From contig NZ_CP102845.1 in the NCBI RefSeq assembly GCF_013307435.2, forward strand, positions 682,001 to 746,000: a stretch of 64,000 nt of DNA, read 5' to 3'. A program made the position numbers and the translations under genes. Shown here one piece after another: positions 8,712-17,531 of this stretch. This DNA comes from Microvirga terrae. Its GTDB lineage: Bacteria > Pseudomonadota > Alphaproteobacteria > Rhizobiales > Beijerinckiaceae. The notes beneath the pieces were generated by a model. That model worked only from the letters and a program-made list of their open reading frames with translations, was not told where the DNA came from and did not search any database. The stretch's first letter is position 1; the number at the start of each line of letters is the position of its first letter.

Positions 8712-9761
8712 ATGTTCGGCTTCGGGATGGACCATGAAGGACTGGCCTTCTGGCTGCCGCTGATCTGGTCGGGGCTCATCGCCGTGGCGGTGGCCATGTA
8801 CGTGATCGTCGACGGGTTCGATCTCGGCGTCGGGATCCTGTTCAAGGCGGCGCGCAGCGAGAACTGGCGCGACCGCATGATGTTTTCGGTCGCGCCGATC
8901 TGGGACGGCAACGAGACCTGGCTCATTCTCGGCGGCGGCGGTCTGTTCGCCGTGTTCCATATCGCCTATGCGGTCCTCATGCCGGCCCTCTACGTGCCGA
9001 TCATCCTCATGCTGATCGCGCTGATCTTCCGCGGCGTCGCCTTCGAATTCCGCTTCAAGGCGGATCGTTCGAAATTCCTCTGGGACAACGCCTTTTTCTT
9101 CGGTTCCCTGCTGGCGACCTTCTTCCAGGGCATGGTGCTGGGCGCCTTCGTTCAGGGATTTTCCACCGACGGGCGCCAGTTCACCGGCGGCACCTTCGAT
9201 TTCCTCACGCCGTTCAGCGTGCTCACCGGCCTCAGCCTGATCTTCGGCTACGGGCTTCTCGGCGCGACCTGGTGCGTGATGAAGACCACGGGCGAACTGG
9301 AGATCTGGGCCCGGCGCATGGCGGTGCGCTTCCTCGTCGCCACGGTCGTCGCCATGGCGGCCGTGTCCGTGTGGGTGCCCTTCCTCGGACGGCAGATCGA
9401 GACGCGCTGGTTCTCATGGCCCAACATCGCGTTTCTCGCGCCGATCCCCCTGGTGACGGCCTATGTGGCCTACAGGCTCCTGCGCGATCTGGAGGAGGGA
9501 CGCCATGTGCGCCCGTTCTTCCTGACGGTCGGTCTGTTCCTGCTCGGCTATCTCGGCCTCGGTGTCAGCCTCTTCCCGTACATCGTGCCGCCGAGCCTCA
9601 CGATCTGGGACACTGCCAACACGGTGAACTCCCAGCTCTTCGCCCTGGTGGGCTTCGCGATCGTGCTGCCGATGACCTTCGCGTACACGGCCTATGCCTA
9701 TTACGTCTTCCGCGGCAAGGTGGCGGACGAGATCTCCGGCGGCGGCTACGGCTATCACTGA
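8712..9761 (+). CDS. cydB: cytochrome bd-type ubiquinol oxidase subunit II
   Basis: The 349-residue CydB partner of the preceding subunit has eight to nine predicted helices. It includes the conserved VDGFDLGVGIL, the APIWDGNETWLILGGGG segment and PYIVPPSLTIWD. The length is normal for CIO-type CydB. GAGGACGAGG lies just before the ATG. Its stop overlaps the start of the 43-codon DUF2474 gene (TGATG), so the three subunits are translationally coupled and probably made in fixed ratio. Confidence 0.94.
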   Translation: MFGFGMDHEGLAFWLPLIWSGLIAVAVAMYVIVDGFDLGVGILFKAARSENWRDRMMFSVAPIWDGNETWLILGGGGLFAVFHIAYAVLMPALYVPIILMLIALIFRGVAFEFRFKADRSKFLWDNAFFFGSLLATFFQGMVLGAFVQGFSTDGRQFTGGTFDFLTPFSVLTGLSLIFGYGLLGATWCVMKTTGELEIWARRMAVRFLVATVVAMAAVSVWVPFLGRQIETRWFSWPNIAFLAPIPLVTAYVAYRLLRDLEEGRHVRPFFLTVGLFLLGYLGLGVSLFPYIVPPSLTIWDTANTVNSQLFALVGFAIVLPMTFAYTAYAYYVFRGKVADEISGGGYGYH

Positions 9762-9892
9762 TGCGGCCCGAGACGCACCGTCCGCCGGAGCGGCGTTCGA
9801 AGCGCCTGCTCTGGTTCGTGGCCCTATATGGGGCAAGCCTCGCGGTGTTCGCGGGGCTCGTCTACGGGCTGAGAGCAATCATCCCTCATTAG
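9761..9892 (+). CDS. DUF2474 small membrane protein of the bd oxidase operon
   Basis: The 43-residue protein has a basic, cytoplasmic N-terminus (RPPERRSKR) and one transmembrane helix (about residues 17-38, WFVALYGASLAVFAGLVYGL). Small single-helix proteins at this position after cydB belong to the DUF2474/CydX-like group and are thought to stabilise the oxidase. The start shares one base with the cydB stop (TGATG). Its 3' end overlaps the convergent gene by 4 bp. Confidence 0.8.
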   Translation: MRPETHRPPERRSKRLLWFVALYGASLAVFAGLVYGLRAIIPH

Positions 9893-10770
9893 CGATAGGT
9901 GCCGATGAACCCCTTGTCGGTCACCACGACCCAACGGGCGCCCCGACGCTCGATGCCCTCGATGCGGCCGACACCCGGGAGGATGCCGCCCGGCATGACC
10001 TCGTAGAGGCGTCGATTGCGGTTCTCGACCAGGGCCGCGCCGTCATAAACCTCGCGCAGGACCCATCCGTCGACCGGTTCGCTCCTCGCCGGCTTGGGAG
10101 CCGGGGATTCCGGCTTCAGCGCGACCGCTTCCGGCTTCGGGGCAGGGGCTTCCTCCTTGAGGGCCGCTTCCGTGACCGGAGGCGTCGTCGGCGCTGGCGG
10201 CTTCGCGCTCAAACCAGCCAGGGTGGTCAGGATCTGGCTCTCCATCCGGTCGAGCCGATCCTCGAGACCGGACATCTTCGTGGCGGGCTCCTGCAGGCTG
10301 GCGGTGAGGCGCTCGATCCTATCCGTGAGCTTCGTCTGCTCGGACGCGGAGGAGGTCGACGCGGTGTGCTCGACGTCCTTGAACGCGACCACCGTCTCCC
10401 GCAGGGCGTCGAGATCCGTGCTCAGCCGGGCGAGGATTTCCTGGCTGCGGGCCGTCTCGGCCTCGAGCCTAGCAACGGCATCCCGGTTGGCCAGGGTTCC
10501 CACGTAGGAGGCCGACCACCCGGCTCCGACGAGCACGAGGGCCACGGCGGCCTGGGTCAGGAAGCGGACCGGGGAGGATTTGGTGCCGGGCGGGACGTTC
10601 TCCCGGACCGGTACCTCGGGAGAGGAAGGTTTCGGGCGAAGCTTCGCGCTTCTGATGGCTTCTTCCAGGGCCGCGCTGGCCGTGGGGTCGATCCGGGCGT
10701 CGCCGGCGGACGATGCGCCGGTCCGTTTCGCGGCTTCGCTGCCGTCCTGAGAACGTATGTTGATGTCCAT
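9889..10770 (-). CDS. membrane-anchored coiled-coil protein, unknown function
   Basis: The 293-residue bitopic protein has a polar N-terminal cytoplasmic region of about 68 residues, one transmembrane helix (about 69-92, FLTQAAVALVLVGAGWSAS), and a heptad-like region about 95-175 likely to form a coiled coil. A Pro/Ala/Lys linker of about 185-225 follows, then a compact C-terminal domain (VDGWVLREVYDGAALVENRN ... VVVTDKGFIGTYR). The layout suggests a periplasmic domain held off the inner membrane. I do not recognise a named family. It is convergent with the bd operon, its stop overlapping the DUF2474 stop, and divergent from the type I secretion genes. Confidence 0.75.
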   Translation of the reverse strand: MDINIRSQDGSEAAKRTGASSAGDARIDPTASAALEEAIRSAKLRPKPSSPEVPVRENVPPGTKSSPVRFLTQAAVALVLVGAGWSASYVGTLANRDAVARLEAETARSQEILARLSTDLDALRETVVAFKDVEHTASTSSASEQTKLTDRIERLTASLQEPATKMSGLEDRLDRMESQILTTLAGLSAKPPAPTTPPVTEAALKEEAPAPKPEAVALKPESPAPKPARSEPVDGWVLREVYDGAALVENRNRRLYEVMPGGILPGVGRIEGIERRGARWVVVTDKGFIGTYR

Positions 10771-11168
10771 ATTCCGACCTCATTTCCAGGTCAGAGACCG
10801 TTAACCCTAAAAGTTTACCAAAGCGTTATCCTTGGCGTTAAGTCATTGCATTGCATAACCTCTCCGAACGAAGAGGGGCGTAAAATTCGCAGGCCGGCCT
10901 CGAAGTTTTTGTTGACAGTGTTACATATAATAGGGTTACAAAAGGTGTCGTTACGGAACGCGACCACCTTAGGGGCATCTCGATACCCATAAGAGTGCTG
11001 AGAAACCTGGCCTTCCAGGCCTAACTATAACGAGATACTCTTGTGGGGCCACAGCCCGACATCGCAGCCATCGTCAGATGGCAAACGTTGTGGTAAGGTA
11101 TAACCTTACGCGGCGGCTCTACAATCATGATGGCGCCGGGTCACTGGTCCGCCTACTGGAAAGACAAC
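10771..11168. other. intergenic region, AT-rich, between divergent genes
   Basis: This region of almost 400 bp is clearly richer in A and T than its surroundings and should hold the promoters of both the coiled-coil protein and the secretion ABC gene. A near-perfect palindrome lies at 11093-11109. I see no gene in it. TTGACA and TATAAT occur at 10912 and 10926, but with only 8 bp between them. Confidence 0.6.
11093..11109. promoter_or_regulatory. palindrome GTAAGGT-n3-ACCTTAC upstream of the type I secretion genes
   Basis: Seven-base arms GTAAGGT and ACCTTAC are separated by three bases, 60 bp before the chosen ABC start. The size and position fit an operator for a dimeric regulator. The regulator is unknown. 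Confidence 0.35.
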
Positions 11169-12944
11169 ATGAAGCAGGCATCGAGAAATCGGGAAGAAAG
11201 CACAGAGGTCCAAGACGCTCTGAAGTCCTGCCTTCCCTCCTTCACCGGGGTTGCCGCCTTCTCGGCAGTGGTCAACCTTCTGGCTCTCACGGGCTCCATC
11301 TACATGCTCCAGGTCTATGACCGGGTGCTGTCGAGCCGAAGCATTCCCACCTTGATCGGTCTCTCGCTGATCACGCTGGCGGCCTTCGCCCTCTCGGGCG
11401 GCCTCGACATGCTGCGCGGCCGGATGCTCGCCCGCATCGGGGCTCGTTTCGACGAGCTGCTGTCGCACCGCGTCTTCGACCTCGTGGCCACGATGCCGCT
11501 GAAGGGAGCCAAGCAGGCCGAGAGCATGCAGCCGATCCGGGATCTCGACACGATCCGCGGCTTCCTGTCGAGCCTCGGCCCCACGGCCCTGTTCGACATG
11601 CCCTTCATGCCGATCTTCCTCATCGGCTGCTTCATGATCCATCCCGGCATCGGCGTCATGTCGGTGGTCGGCGGCGTCGTCATCATCATCCTGACCCTGT
11701 ACACGGACGCCAAGAGCAAGGCTCCCTCCTACGAGGTGACCAAGAGCGGCGCCGAGCGTCACGCCATGGCCGAGACCAGCCGCCGCAACGCGGAGGCCAT
11801 CCGGGCCAACGGCATGCTGGGCTTCCTGGCCAAGCGCTACGACGAGGTGCATGTCCGCCACGTCAATGACGGCCTGCTCGCCAGCGAATCCTCGGCCGGC
11901 ATCAGCGCCTTCGCCAAGGTATTCCGCATGGTGCTCCAGTCGGCCATCCTCGGCCTCGGCGCCTATTACGTGATCCAGGGCCAGATGTCGGGCGGTCTGA
12001 TGATCGCCGGCTCGATCCTGATGTCCCGCGCCCTGGCTCCCATCGAGATCGCGGTCGCCCACTGGAAGGGCTTCACCGCCTCCCGCCAGGCCTACCGCCG
12101 CCTGCAGCACATCATGACCCTGGTGCCCGCCCAGGGCCAGCGCATGCCGCTGCCGGCCCCGAAGGCCGCCCTGTCGGTGGAGGAGGTCTATATCGGGGCT
12201 CCCGGCGCCTCGCTGCCGATCGTCCAGGCCGCCACGCTCCAGCTCCAGGCCGGCCAGGGCCTCGGCCTCATCGGGCCGAGCGCCTCCGGCAAATCGACCC
12301 TCGCCCGTGCCCTCGTGGGCGTGTGGCCGACCCTGCGCGGCGAAATCCGCCTCGACGGCGCGGCTCTCGACCAGTGGGAGCCGGATGCGCTCGGCCGCCA
12401 CATCGGCTACCTGCCGCAGGACGTGGAACTGTTCGAAGGCACCATTGCCGAGAACATCTCCCGCTTCCAGCCCGATGCGAAGCCGCAGGACGTGATCGCG
12501 GCCGCCCAGACGGCTGGTGCGCATGAGCTCGTCCTCAACCTGCCCGACGGCTACGACACCCGGATCGGCGAGGGCGGAGCCTCCCTGTCGGGCGGCCAGC
12601 GCCAGCGCGTGGCCCTCGCCCGGGCCCTCTACGGCAACCCGTTCCTGGTCGTGCTCGACGAGCCGAACGCCAGCCTCGACGGCGCCGGCGACGAGGCCCT
12701 GAACCAGGCCATCCTGTCGGTGCGCAAGCGCGGCGGCGTCGTCGTGGTCATCACCCACCGCCCGGCCGCTCTCGGCCAGGTCGATCAGGTCGCCATCATG
12801 GAAGAGGGCCGCATCAAGGCCGCGGGGCCGCGCGACGAGGTTCTGCAGTCCGTCATGAAACGCAATGCGACGCCGGCACCCGCTCCGGTGCGGCCGCAGC
12901 AGGCCCCGGCCGCCCAGGCGGCGAACCTGCGAGAGGTTGGTTAA
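11169..12944 (+). CDS. type I secretion system permease/ATPase (PrtD/AprD/EexD type)
   Basis: The 591-residue protein is a half-size ABC exporter. It has a six-helix membrane domain (about residues 20-300, with GSIYMLQVYDRVLSSRS) and a C-terminal ATPase with Walker A GPSASGKST, signature LSGGQRQR and Walker B FLVVLDEPN. This is the class that drives one-step export of RTX-like proteins with an HlyD protein and TolC. There is no N-terminal C39-like domain, so it belongs to the PrtD group, not the HlyB group. ATG 11169 has GGAAAG before it; ATG 11127 is an alternative. The HlyD gene follows directly after the stop. No TolC or RTX cargo gene is in the window. The last 30 residues are a Pro/Ala tail. 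Confidence 0.9.
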   Translation: MKQASRNREESTEVQDALKSCLPSFTGVAAFSAVVNLLALTGSIYMLQVYDRVLSSRSIPTLIGLSLITLAAFALSGGLDMLRGRMLARIGARFDELLSHRVFDLVATMPLKGAKQAESMQPIRDLDTIRGFLSSLGPTALFDMPFMPIFLIGCFMIHPGIGVMSVVGGVVIIILTLYTDAKSKAPSYEVTKSGAERHAMAETSRRNAEAIRANGMLGFLAKRYDEVHVRHVNDGLLASESSAGISAFAKVFRMVLQSAILGLGAYYVIQGQMSGGLMIAGSILMSRALAPIEIAVAHWKGFTASRQAYRRLQHIMTLVPAQGQRMPLPAPKAALSVEEVYIGAPGASLPIVQAATLQLQAGQGLGLIGPSASGKSTLARALVGVWPTLRGEIRLDGAALDQWEPDALGRHIGYLPQDVELFEGTIAENISRFQPDAKPQDVIAAAQTAGAHELVLNLPDGYDTRIGEGGASLSGGQRQRVALARALYGNPFLVVLDEPNASLDGAGDEALNQAILSVRKRGGVVVVITHRPAALGQVDQVAIMEEGRIKAAGPRDEVLQSVMKRNATPAPAPVRPQQAPAAQAANLREVG

Positions 12945-14267
12945 ATGTTGGTCGTTCAAGCTCCCAAAAAACCCTCCGTCCACCAGCGGATCCTGCGTCA
13001 GTCCACCATCGGCGGCGTGGCGATGATCGCCCTCTTCGGCGGGACGATCGGCCTCTGGGCCGCCACCTCGACCCTGTCCGGCGCCGTGGTGGCCGGCGGC
13101 CAGTTCGTGGTCGACACCAGCGTCAAGAAGGTCCAGCACTCGACCGGCGGCATCGTCGGCGAGCTGAAGGTCAAGGAGGGCGACCGGGTCGCCCAGGGGG
13201 ATCTCCTGATCCGCCTGGACGAGACGATGACCCGGGCCAACCTGCAGGTGGTGGCCAAGCAGCTCGACGAGTATCTCGGCCGTCAGGCCCGCCTCGAGGC
13301 GGAACGCGACGGCGCGACCGAGGTCAAGACGCCCGAGGAATTCGCCAACCGGTTCAACGATCCGGCCGTCCAGAAGATCATGTCCTCCGAGCGCACGCTG
13401 TTCACGGCGCGCGGCGCCTCCCGCGACGCGCAGAAGGACCAGCTCAGGAAGCGCATCGCCCAGTCCCAGGACGAGATCGTGGGATTGAAGGCGCAGCAGA
13501 CCGCGAAGGCCCGCGAGGCGGATCTGATCGTGGCCGAGCTGAAGGGCGTTCGTGATCTCTACGACCGGAACCTGGTCCCGATCACGCGCCTGAATGCGCT
13601 CGAGCGCGACGCCGCCAGCATCGAGGGCCAGCGCGGCCAGCTCATCGCGGCGGTCGCCCAGGCCGAGAGCCGCATCGCCGAGACCCAGTTCCAGATCATC
13701 CAGATCGACGAGCAGATGCGCGCCGAGGCCATGCAGGAGCTCCGCGAGATCCAGGGCAAGATCGCCGAGTACACCGAGCGGCGCGTGGCCGCCGAGGATC
13801 AGCTGAAGCGCATCGACATCCGCGCGCCCAGTGACGGCTTTGTCCACCAGCTCAACATCCACACGATCGGCGGCGTGATCTCGCCGGCCGAGCCGGTGAT
13901 GAACATCGTGCCGGTGAACGACAAGCTCGAGCTCGAGGCCAAGGTGCTGCCCAATGAGATCGACCAAGTGAAGATCGGCCAGAAGGCGACCGTGAAGGTT
14001 CATGCCTCCAACGCCCGCATGGTCCCGGACCTGCACGGGGCGGTCCAGCGGATCTCGGCCGACGTGTCCCGCGATCAGCAGACCGGCGCGACCTTCTACA
14101 CGATCCGGATCGAGCTGCCGCAGGACGAGGTCAAGAAGCTCGAGAACATCCATCTCATCGCCGGCATGCAGGCGGAGGTCTTCGTCGAGGTGAACCAGCG
14201 CACCCCGTTCGAATATTTCTTCAAGCCGATGCAGGAGCAGATCGCCCGCGCGTTCCGCGAGCACTGA
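12945..14267 (+). CDS. HlyD-family periplasmic adaptor, type I secretion
   Basis: The 440-residue membrane fusion protein has one N-terminal transmembrane helix (about 22-44), a split lipoyl/beta-barrel region (HSTGGIVGELKVKEGDRVAQ) and a long alpha-helical hairpin (about 95-275). The second lipoyl half is IDIRAPSDGFVHQLNIHT and the C-terminus has the secretion signature. It links the inner-membrane ABC exporter to an outer-membrane TolC channel. ATG lies immediately after the ABC TAA, with GAGAGG inside the ABC end, so the two are coupled. Length and domain order are normal for PrtE/AprE-like proteins. Confidence 0.92.
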   Translation: MLVVQAPKKPSVHQRILRQSTIGGVAMIALFGGTIGLWAATSTLSGAVVAGGQFVVDTSVKKVQHSTGGIVGELKVKEGDRVAQGDLLIRLDETMTRANLQVVAKQLDEYLGRQARLEAERDGATEVKTPEEFANRFNDPAVQKIMSSERTLFTARGASRDAQKDQLRKRIAQSQDEIVGLKAQQTAKAREADLIVAELKGVRDLYDRNLVPITRLNALERDAASIEGQRGQLIAAVAQAESRIAETQFQIIQIDEQMRAEAMQELREIQGKIAEYTERRVAAEDQLKRIDIRAPSDGFVHQLNIHTIGGVISPAEPVMNIVPVNDKLELEAKVLPNEIDQVKIGQKATVKVHASNARMVPDLHGAVQRISADVSRDQQTGATFYTIRIELPQDEVKKLENIHLIAGMQAEVFVEVNQRTPFEYFFKPMQEQIARAFREH

Positions 14268-14293
14268 TCCCGCCTGTCCTGAAACGCCGATAG

Positions 14294-14333
14294 ACCGCGG
14301 CCGGTGGCGACAGCACCGGCCGCGGTTTGCGTT
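14294..14333 (+). terminator. rho-independent-like terminator after the HlyD gene
   Basis: A 13-bp perfect stem, ACCGCGGCCGGTG (14294-14306) with CACCGGCCGCGGT (14314-14326), and a 7-base loop are followed by TTTGCGTTT. The stem is very strong and the T-run is imperfect. Confidence 0.75.
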
Positions 14334-14485
14334 TGAAGCATGGCTCGACGACCGTTCCTGTTCCGCTCAAGCCTGGAAAGTTCCGCCTTCAAGCCCATAA
14401 CAGGGGCGAAGGCCGCGCACGCCTGCGGTCTTCCATCGAACCCGACGTCCGGCGGCCGGCCTGGCAGCCCGTCCCGAGGGACCCG

Positions 14486-14524
14486 ATGGCACTGTCGAAC
14501 ATCTTGAGGAAGCTAGAGTTTTGA
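14486..14524 (+). CDS. possible 12-codon leader peptide overlapping the otsA start
   Basis: ATG 14486 follows GAGGGACCC and encodes [12 protein letters not shown]. The TGA at 14522-14524 overlaps the TTG start of otsA (TTGA). The arrangement would let ribosomes ending here restart on otsA. It may be chance, since the ORF is very short; supported only by the ribosome site and the exact overlap. Confidence 0.25.
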   Translation: MALSNILRKLEF

Positions 14525-16755
14525 GGATCATCTTCCGCTTTGGCGGTATCGCAATGCTTGTCGCGGCCATCGTCATCCTGGCCGTGCTGCCCTTTGCTAC
14601 ATCCTTCGTGGAACAATGGTCGCGCCGCGATGTCGAGCTGCGATCCCGTCTCGTGTTCAATTCCGTCCGGGACCAGATCAGCGGGCTGCTCGCCCGGAAT
14701 GACACGCAGCAGGCCGGCATCCTGTTCGAGCGCATCGCCTCGGACGAGCGCGTTCTCGCCATCGGCTATTGCGACGGGCAGGAGCTGCGCTTCCCCACCA
14801 GCAACATGCCGCCGTCCTTCTCCTGCGCCGAGGCGTCCCGATCCGATGCGGAAAGCTTTTCCGTGGTCCGGAACCAGGATCACAACGTCCTGGTCAGCTC
14901 CTTTCCCCTCAATGCCCCGAACCGTCCGGGCCATCTCGTGGTCCTGCACGACCTGAGCTATGCCGACCAGCGCGGCGGCGAGGCGAGGAACTATCTCTTC
15001 CTCGCCCTGGCCGGCGTCGCCTTCGGGGCCGCGGCGCTCGCCGCCATGATCGCGGCCATCATCATGCGCCGGTGGCTCGCCTCCATCCGGCAGGCCCTGG
15101 AGAGCGCCCGAACCGGCAATGCCAATCCGCCCGTCGAGGAGAACATCATCCCGCTGGGACAGGAGATCCGCGACGTCCTCCAGGAGCTCGAAGCCTCGCG
15201 GCGGACGATCGACGCGGCCCATACGGACTGGAGCCCGGAGACCTTGCGGGCGGCCCTGTCCAACGAGCTGTCCGGCTCCGAGGTCATCGTGGTGTCCAAT
15301 CGCGAGCCCTACATCCATAACCGCACCGAGGGCGGCGAGATCTCCCTGCAGATCCCGGCGAGCGGCCTCGTGTCGGCCCTGGAGCCGGTGGTGCGCGCCT
15401 GCGGCGGCACCTGGGTCGCCCACGGCAGCGGAACGGCCGACCGGGAAACCGTCGACGCCAATGACCGGGTCCCCGTTCCCCCGAACCACCCGTCCTATAC
15501 CCTGCGCCGCGTCTGGCTCTCGGAAGAGGAGCAGGACGGCTATTATTACGGCGCGGCCAACGAGGGCCTCTGGCCCCTGTGCCACATCGCCTTCGTGCGG
15601 CCGATCTTCCGGGAGGCGGACTGGCAGTTCTACCGGTCCGTCAACGAGAAGTTCGCAGACGCGATCGTGGCCGAGGCCAAGCGCGAGGACCCGATCATCC
15701 TCGTGCAGGATTACCATTTCGCGCTGCTGCCCAGGATGATCCGCGACCGGCTGCCCCGGGCGACCATCGTGACCTTCTGGCACATCCCCTGGCCGAACGC
15801 GGAAACCTTCGGCATCTGTCCCTGGCGGGAGGAGATCATCGACGGGCTCCTGGGCTCGTCGATCCTCGGCTTCCACACCCAGGCCCACTGCAACAATTTC
15901 CTGGACGCGGTCGATTCCTACGTGGAGAGCCGCATCGACCGGGAGAAGGACTCGGTGTTCTTCGGCGGCGAGGAAACCCTGATCCGGCCCTATCCGATCT
16001 CCATCGAATGGCCTCCCACCGCCATGGAAGGGCAAAAGCCCGTGGAGGAATGCCGCAGGATCGTGCGCGAGCGTCTGGGATTGTCCCAGGACATGCGCAT
16101 CGGCGTCGGCATCGAGCGCTTCGACTACACGAAGGGCATCATCGACCGCATGCAGGCCATCGACGCGCTCCTGACCGAACATCCGGAATGGCACGGAAAT
16201 TTTGCTTTCGTTCAGGTGGCGGCGCCTACCAGGAGCAAGCTGTCCAACTACCGCCAGCTCCAGGAAGAGGCCGAAGCCTTGGCGCGCGAGATCAACGAGA
16301 AGCACGGCAGCGACGACTACGAACCGATCAAGCTCCTCATTCGCCATCACGAACCCGACCAGGTCTTCGAACTCTTCAGGGCGGCGGATCTGTGCATCGT
16401 GTCGAGCCTGCACGACGGCATGAATCTCGTGGCCAAGGAATTCGTGGCCGCGCGGGACGACGAGCAGGGCGTGCTGATCCTGTCGGCTTTCGCCGGCGCG
16501 TCCCGCGAATTGTCCGAGGCGCTGATCGTCAATCCCTACAATGCCCACGCCATGGGAGAGGCCATCAACCGCGCGCTCACCATGCCTCAGCCCGAACAGC
16601 GCGAGCGGATGCGGCTGATGCGCGATCAGGTCAAGGAGCGCAATGTCTATCGCTGGGCAGGCCAGATGCTGCTGGCCGCCTCCCGCCTGCGCAAGCAGCA
16701 GCGGATCCGGCGACTGATCGCGAAGGGACGGAGGCTTGCGCCAGCCAATGCGTGA
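14521..16755 (+). CDS. otsA: membrane-tethered trehalose-6-phosphate synthase (GT20) with receptor-like N-terminus
   Basis: OtsA joins UDP-glucose and glucose 6-phosphate to form trehalose 6-phosphate. The GT20 domain starts near residue 254 ([10 protein letters not shown]) and has [33 protein letters not shown] and [14 protein letters not shown], so it looks active. Unusually, it is preceded by about 250 residues arranged like a sensor: helix 1 (about 8-28), an extracytoplasmic loop of about 130 residues with two cysteines, helix 2 (about 158-182, ending [15 protein letters not shown]) and a helical linker resembling HAMP. Usual OtsA is about 470 residues; this is 744. Start is TTG 14521 with AGGA before it; a later ATG would break helix 1. 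First gene of an otsA-otsB-GH15 unit. Signal-controlled trehalose synthesis is inferred. Confidence 0.9.
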   Translation: MRIIFRFGGIAMLVAAIVILAVLPFATSFVEQWSRRDVELRSRLVFNSVRDQISGLLARNDTQQAGILFERIASDERVLAIGYCDGQELRFPTSNMPPSFSCAEASRSDAESFSVVRNQDHNVLVSSFPLNAPNRPGHLVVLHDLSYADQRGGEARNYLFLALAGVAFGAAALAAMIAAIIMRRWLASIRQALESARTGNANPPVEENIIPLGQEIRDVLQELEASRRTIDAAHTDWSPETLRAALSNELSGSEVIVVSNREPYIHNRTEGGEISLQIPASGLVSALEPVVRACGGTWVAHGSGTADRETVDANDRVPVPPNHPSYTLRRVWLSEEEQDGYYYGAANEGLWPLCHIAFVRPIFREADWQFYRSVNEKFADAIVAEAKREDPIILVQDYHFALLPRMIRDRLPRATIVTFWHIPWPNAETFGICPWREEIIDGLLGSSILGFHTQAHCNNFLDAVDSYVESRIDREKDSVFFGGEETLIRPYPISIEWPPTAMEGQKPVEECRRIVRERLGLSQDMRIGVGIERFDYTKGIIDRMQAIDALLTEHPEWHGNFAFVQVAAPTRSKLSNYRQLQEEAEALAREINEKHGSDDYEPIKLLIRHHEPDQVFELFRAADLCIVSSLHDGMNLVAKEFVAARDDEQGVLILSAFAGASRELSEALIVNPYNAHAMGEAINRALTMPQPEQRERMRLMRDQVKERNVYRWAGQMLLAASRLRKQQRIRRLIAKGRRLAPANA

Positions 16756-16777
16756 GGCTCCTGCAGGACAAGGCCCG

Positions 16778-17530
16778 ATGCCCGACATGAACGAGCGTTA
16801 CGCCCTCTTTCTCGATTTCGACGGAACGCTGGTAGACATCGTCGAGCGCCCGGATGCGGTCCGGGTGGACCCGTCTCTTCCCGCCGTCCTGACCACGCTT
16901 CAGGAGCGGCTCGGCGGGGCGCTCGCCATCATCAGCGGCCGTCCCGTCGAGTTCCTCGACGGACGCTTCGTGCCCCACGCTTTCGACATGGCCGGACTTC
17001 ATGGGCTCGAGCACCGGATCGCCGGGAAAATGTCCATGTGCGATCCCGGCGAGCATCCGGCCCTGCGCGCGACGGTCGAGCGCCTGAGCGCGATCGTGTC
17101 AGGCAAGGAGGGCGTCCTCATCGAGGACAAGGGCTGCTCGGTCGCGGTTCACTGGCGCCTCGCTCCCCACGAGAAGGACTTCGCTATCGCCACCGCCCAC
17201 GCGGCCGTGGAGGCGCTTGGCGCGGATTACCGTGTTCAACACGGGAAAGCTGTGGCAGAAATCCTTCCCTCGGCGGCGGGGAAGGGCAAGGTGATCGAAC
17301 GATTCCTTCAGGAAGCTCCCTACAGGGGGCGGCGCCCGATCTTCGTCGGCGATGACCTGACCGACGAGAACGGATTCAAGACCGTGAATGCGCAGGGCGG
17401 CCTGTCAGTGCGCATCGGTGCTGGAGATACCATTGCCAAGGTTCGCCTTGGAACGCCTGCGGATCTGCGACATTGCCTGTCCACGTGGGCTTTCGAGGGA
17501 ACCCTGCCTTTCAAAGGGGATGATTGCTGA
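16778..17530 (+). CDS. otsB: trehalose-6-phosphate phosphatase
   Basis: The 250-residue HAD-family phosphatase turns trehalose 6-phosphate into trehalose. Motif I is FLDFDGTLVDI near residue 10, with IISGRPVEFLDG and the C-terminal motif IV FVGDDLTDENGF. The cap region shows the OtsB pattern GLHGLEHRI. ATG 16778 is favoured over ATG 16748 because AGGACAAGG lies before it. It begins 22 bp after otsA and overlaps the first possible start of the GH15 gene, so the three genes form one operon. Cytoplasmic. Confidence 0.93.
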   Translation: MPDMNERYALFLDFDGTLVDIVERPDAVRVDPSLPAVLTTLQERLGGALAIISGRPVEFLDGRFVPHAFDMAGLHGLEHRIAGKMSMCDPGEHPALRATVERLSAIVSGKEGVLIEDKGCSVAVHWRLAPHEKDFAIATAHAAVEALGADYRVQHGKAVAEILPSAAGKGKVIERFLQEAPYRGRRPIFVGDDLTDENGFKTVNAQGGLSVRIGAGDTIAKVRLGTPADLRHCLSTWAFEGTLPFKGDDC

Positions 17531-17531
17531 C

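Noticed and set aside
10912..10931. TTGACA and TATAAT as a promoter before the secretion genes
   Set aside because: The spacing is only 8 bp, far too short for a sigma-70 promoter.
11106..14264. 1052-codon minus-strand ORF
   Set aside because: It runs antisense to the ABC/HlyD secretion pair and is rich in repetitive His/Gly/Leu/Asp, typical of shadows in GC-rich DNA.
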